NCBI GenBank assembly: GCA_023627715.1
Contig: JAMAHW010000005.1
Location: 372,001 to 436,000 of the forward strand
Source: Periconia sp. R9002
Taxonomy: Eukaryota > Ascomycota > Dothideomycetes > Pleosporales > Periconiaceae
Length of the DNA stretch: 64,000 bases
Reading direction: 5' to 3'
Below are positions 60,439 to 64,000 of the stretch, one piece after another. The notes below the pieces were generated by a model. That model was not told where the DNA came from. It saw only the letters and a list, made by a program, of their open reading frames with translations, and did no database searches. Position 1 is the first letter of the stretch; the number at the start of each line of letters is the position of its first letter. The position numbers and the translations under genes were made by a program.

Positions 60439-62313
60439 CTACTTTCCCACAACCATCCCCTTCACGGTTCCCATCCCCCAGCTCATCATCCTTCCGAACA
60501 ACAAAGTTGGTCCCGCGACCGCACTCCTTCGCATGACAAGCTCCATCCCCATATTCCCGTTCACTCCAACAGCAGGCCCTGAATCATCTCCAACGACCAC
60601 CTTGCCCCTTTTGCTCAGGATCGCGAACCGCAGAATCACTTCCAGGCAAGTGACGCAGATACTGATGATGATAAGCACGATGATAATCCAGGTGATGCGC
60701 GTCATTTTCTTATCGGAGATGCTGTCGGATAGGATCTCGCCGAGGTCGAGGAACACGCGGCAACGCTCGTTGAGAACCTGGATGCGCGGCTTGATCTCAA
60801 GGTACTCGCGCACGGCGGTGTAGAGCGGGTGCAGCGTGGGTTCGGAGTCCCAGAAGAAGTTGGGTGTATCGAGCATGTTGGAGGCTGTGTTGTAGGTGTT
60901 AGATATAGGCAATGATGGTATTTGGTTAGGTGGAGGAGAAGGGGGAAGTGGGTTGATTGGAAGGACCACACGAGAATACTTACAGAGGTTTACATCAACG
61001 CGACTTGTGAAAAGCTGCCCGATCATCTTGACCACGTCGGTTCGCCTCATACCCAGTTTACCAGTCAATGCAAGGCGTCTAGGCACATATTGTGCTGCCA
61101 GCATGGTCCGCGCCATCCCCTCCTCGAACAAGCTGAGCTTGGTACTCTGAGCGATGGCGTGACTCATGGCCAGTTTGATCATATGATCTCCACTCTTCAA
61201 CGTGATCATGTCGTTGTAGACTCGTGGTCTTTGGATATCTGGGTTGTACTCAAAGTGGAACTCTTCCGTTTCAAAGTCGTCCTCATCTAGTGGACGAGTT
61301 GCAAGTGTTATGCCGGTTGACAAAGTTGAGAAGGTTAGATCAGCGAGGATATCGCGTTCCTGCTTGGCAGTGAAGTTCCAGAACACGGCGACACCGTAAG
61401 AAAAAACGAACAGTTCGCCAAACGAGAGGGCGTTGGGAGGAACACGGGAGGAATTCTCCTCGGTGGAACTGGTGCGGGACCGCGAATCTTGAATGTGGCG
61501 ATCGGGGCTTTGTCCAGGACTTGGTTCTTCCTCATGGGGAACGCTATATTCTTCGGTATCTTCAAAGTAACCTTCGCTATGCTCTCTCCGTTCGTTGCGC
61601 TCGATTTCTTCATCAAGGACAGTTTTTCCACCCGGACTCTTAAGGGCGGGGCTGCTCCTCACTCTGTAGCCATCGTTTCCTGGTAAGAGCGGAAGATGAT
61701 ACACGCAGTATAAACAATCATCGTACAATTTTGTCCGTGCGTTGTGTTGGGTTTTTACAAATTCGGCTGTACCCTTCATTTTGTATGCTTGTGCCGTGCA
61801 ATATGCCGTGACCCGCGGTAGCTTCTCTTCTCTTTTCGCCTTGGGCAGTCTTTCAGCGTAGCTCTTGTCCCTGGGTCCGCCTTTAACCGTTCGTCTGGCC
61901 AGGTCACTATCTGTTGGCGGACCTTCCTGCTCGTCTTCGTCGAATTCTCCTTTCTCGTCCTCATTGTCTTGGGTCTCCGGCAAAAGAACGAGCTTCTCAC
62001 TAAGCTTACTCGTACGCGCAGGCATATGTTGTGGTATCAATCGGCCGGAAAGTTTGGGGTCGAGAGGATGTCGTCCGCTGGGTGTACGGGTGTGCATCAA
62101 CGGCCTGTGACCTGGGGGACCACGACGTTGTTGCGAAGGTATGTCAGAGGCATATTGAAGGATATTATCGACCGATATTAATTTCGCTCCTCCTGCGTGC
62201 GGACGTTGGCCGGTCGACTGTCGCTGTACTGGCGGTCGAAGATTGGTGTCTCTAGCGTCTGTCATCAACACGGTAGGCCCTCTTTTGCTTTTGGCCGTTG
62301 TCGGGACGCTCAT
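60439..62313 (-). CDS. Rmd1/DUF155-family membrane protein (Sif2-like)
   Basis: Two exons on the minus strand, 62313-60984 and 60884-60439 (99-bp intron), give 591 residues. An in-frame ATG at 62490 would add 59 residues, but that stretch lacks conserved character, so I start at MSVPTTAKSKRG. A long disordered, charged N-terminal region comes first. The DUF155 domain runs from about 180 to 500; typical parts are VTAYCTAQAY, FGELFVFSYGVAVFWNF, EEFHFEYN and LGEILSDSISDKKMTRITW. A single membrane helix lies at about 508-533 (WIIIVLIIISICVTCLEVIL). Family members include yeast Rmd1 (meiotic nuclear division, cytosolic side) and the mitochondrial Rmd8/RMND1 proteins. A role in organelle membranes is inferred. 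Confidence 0.88.
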   Translation of the reverse strand: MSVPTTAKSKRGPTVLMTDARDTNLRPPVQRQSTGQRPHAGGAKLISVDNILQYASDIPSQQRRGPPGHRPLMHTRTPSGRHPLDPKLSGRLIPQHMPARTSKLSEKLVLLPETQDNEDEKGEFDEDEQEGPPTDSDLARRTVKGGPRDKSYAERLPKAKREEKLPRVTAYCTAQAYKMKGTAEFVKTQHNARTKLYDDCLYCVYHLPLLPGNDGYRVRSSPALKSPGGKTVLDEEIERNERREHSEGYFEDTEEYSVPHEEEPSPGQSPDRHIQDSRSRTSSTEENSSRVPPNALSFGELFVFSYGVAVFWNFTAKQERDILADLTFSTLSTGITLATRPLDEDDFETEEFHFEYNPDIQRPRVYNDMITLKSGDHMIKLAMSHAIAQSTKLSLFEEGMARTMLAAQYVPRRLALTGKLGMRRTDVVKMIGQLFTSRVDVNLCKYSRVVLPINPLPPSPPPNQIPSLPISNTYNTASNMLDTPNFFWDSEPTLHPLYTAVREYLEIKPRIQVLNERCRVFLDLGEILSDSISDKKMTRITWIIIVLIIISICVTCLEVILRFAILSKRGKVVVGDDSGPAVGVNGNMGMELVMRRSAVAGPTLLFGRMMSWGMGTVKGMVVGK

Positions 62314-63007
62314 CGTGGAGGGAAATGGCGTTCGCTGTTGCGCAATTGATTGGGAGTGGACAAGAAGGGCTATGCACGGCTGAGACCATTGGGCGGCAGC
62401 AGCTAAGAATGAGTGACGGTCTCCACCAGAAGTGAAAGCTCCGCAGTTCAGGTTCACGTCATTAGAAAGCTCGGACCACCTCCATTTCAACGTTCACTGC
62501 ACGTTATTGTGCCCTGCAGCCATCACAAATGCGCTAATTGATCATACACATGGCAACGAATTTACTAGCATTTCCCTTTCAGCTAGATGTACCAACGAGT
62601 AGCAGAGGCTACTCTATTCCGAGAGATGATATCTCCAAGAAAGAAATTCCCGAGGTTAATAGTTCCCCAATCCCAGTGGGAGGAAAACGAAGAAAAGAAA
62701 AGAAAGTAAAGAAAGGCCCCAGAAAACAGACATTTGTCTGCATAGTAGCTGGCCCGAGGATGGTGCTGAACCGGGCACCCATTTCACCTTGACACCCCTC
62801 TCCGCTATCCAGACAATTATCAATCGATCATGCCCAGTCAATCCATCTTCAGTCCATCTTCAGTTCACCTTCAGTCCACCTTCAGTCCACCTCGACCCCA
62901 TCATCTTTGAATGTTCAAACCACAGAACGCTTAGGAAACGACAAAAGAAATTGGGAATGTAGGGAATTGGCATTAAAGGTTCAAACAGGAAAGAAAGCTG
63001 GCCTACC
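62314..63007. other. Intergenic region between two minus-strand genes
   Basis: About 690 bp: the 3' UTR of the Rax1-like gene and the promoter of the Rmd1-like gene. It holds a tandem 11-bp repeat (listed separately). Confidence 0.45.
62844..62887 (+). repeat. Four tandem copies of an 11-bp unit
   Basis: The unit is CAYCTTCAGTY (Y = C or T), repeated four times head to tail with two variable positions. It lies 120 bp beyond the stop codon of the Rax1-like gene and about 530 bp upstream of the Rmd1-like start. Confidence 0.88.
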
Positions 63008-64000
63008 TTATAGTCGCTTGCCAGGAACGAAGATGAACAGGCAGCAGATGGCTGCATCGACCACGATGAACATTCCTAGCAAGGAGAGTGACCTGGTGGT
63101 GAGCGTCTTCTTGACGAAAGGTTCTCGTATAGGGTTGAAATCCATCAACGTGTACTCACTGAACCCAACGAGAGCAATGAGAGGATCCAGCATGTACTGA
63201 TGGGTGAAGATAAGGTAAATTGCGACCGTAAAGGGGAGGATGATCTACTTTCGTTAGCAATCAAAATGACAAGCACGAATCTTACATACCCAGCACCGAG
63301 TCGCCCTGGACTCATCCAGGAATATGAGAATGAATGCAGTCCACACCGCACCAAAGAAGCTGATCAAGCCAATGATGAGACGGACCATCATGCTCTGCGG
63401 GACAAGATTGCCTAATCCTTTGCTCTGGAGGAATCCAGGGAATGCGTCGCGCTCCATGGCTTGAAACACATAATCCTTGGCAGCATCGAACAGTTCGGGA
63501 TCGCTTCGCTGGTCTGGCCCCTCGATAGCATCTTGGACTTCGTGAAGAATGCTTTGGGGAATAATAATCTCCCTCTCCGAGCCAGGTAGAAGGTAGGTGT
63601 AAAGAATTTTTTCGGCAGAGGCGCGCAAGTCTTCCCTGCGGGGCTGATTGTCACCACCTGACGAGTTTTGGTTGGGGGAACTTGAATCTCCGGGCGAGTT
63701 TGTATCCAATGTCATGAAGCTTGGGCGAGGTGGACGCTCGCCTGACCGGTTGCTTCCCAAACTGTTCTGAGGCGAGTGTTGGCGACTTCCATTGTCTGAT
63801 CGGAGGAATGCCGACAAGCGTTGATCCGATACATTGTTGTTCTTCTCTCCTATAGGATATGCCGATCCCTCGCCAGCGTTGTCGAACATATACGAGGAAC
63901 GCTTGCTCTTCTCCGCCTCGGGGGTGTCCTCAATCACCGACCTATGTAACCGGCGCACGTAGAGGCGACATAGCTGGAGATGCTGGGAGACGTCGAGCCT
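63008..64000 (-). CDS. RGS-domain membrane protein, Rax1/RgsC type (N-terminus beyond right edge)
   Basis: Two exons are visible on the minus strand, 64000-63290 (open at the edge) and 63244-63008, 316 codons including the stop; the 45-bp intron keeps the frame. The visible part begins inside or just before the RGS region, which is split by a disordered Ser/Asn-rich insert. The second half of the RGS fold is seen (AEKILYTYLLPGSEREIIIP, ELFDAAKDYVFQAMERDAF). Three membrane helices follow: one at MMVRLIIGLISFFGAVWTAF, one at IILPFTVAIYLIF and one near the end (LLGMFIVVDAAICCLFIFV). This architecture is that of yeast Rax1, a bud-site selection protein, and of Aspergillus RgsC. It probably modulates G-protein signalling or polarity at a membrane. 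Confidence 0.87.

Overview
The window is nuclear DNA of a filamentous ascomycete. Short GT-AG introns (about 40-130 bp) interrupt most genes, and the proteins are recognisably fungal: Nup2 nucleoporin, LaeA methyltransferase, Ral2-like Kelch/BTB protein and a Rax1/RgsC-type RGS protein. The large coiled-coil gene resembles proteins annotated in Dothideomycetes, so Pleosporales or a near relative is my best guess, not a proof. Sixteen protein genes are supported; two (nup2 at the left edge, the Rax1 gene at the right edge) run off the window. All exon models were built by hand from splice consensus and frame continuity, and total lengths check as multiples of three.

Layout. 0-21 kb is gene-dense: nup2 (-), a serine-rich basic protein (+), the APC/C activator cdc20 (-), a Ral2-like Kelch/BTB protein (+) divergent from cdc20, a mitochondrial acyl-CoA dehydrogenase (+), and a 1783-residue coiled-coil protein (+). 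From 21.3 to 39.1 kb there is one supported gene, a complete eight-exon laeA homologue (-) at 27.8-29.2 kb, with about 6.5 kb of gene-free DNA on its 3' side and about 9.9 kb on its 5' side. These stretches are rich in microsatellites and, beyond about 33.6 kb, look AT-richer. 39-50 kb carries a bHLH factor (-), a small membrane RING-H2 protein (-), an F-box-like protein (+), an amino-acid/choline-type permease (+) and a conserved fungal protein of unknown role (+). 52-64 kb holds an ELL-type elongation factor (-), a UBE2C-class ubiquitin-conjugating enzyme (+), an Rmd1/DUF155 membrane protein (-) and the Rax1/RgsC-type protein (-).

How the genes relate. No metabolic cluster is visible. Several genes belong to ubiquitin signalling: Cdc20 and the UBE2C-class E2 serve the same anaphase-promoting complex, and a BTB/Kelch protein, a RING-H2 protein and an F-box-like protein are also present. 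Two genes suggest Ras/G-protein and polarity control (Ral2-like, Rax1/RgsC-like). LaeA is the only gene with a direct tie to secondary metabolism, but no biosynthetic genes lie beside it here.

The most interesting structural signal I found is a block of nine consecutive 56-residue (168-bp, eight-heptad) units in the coiled-coil protein. No tRNA, rRNA, CRISPR array, plasmid feature or intact transposon was recognised.
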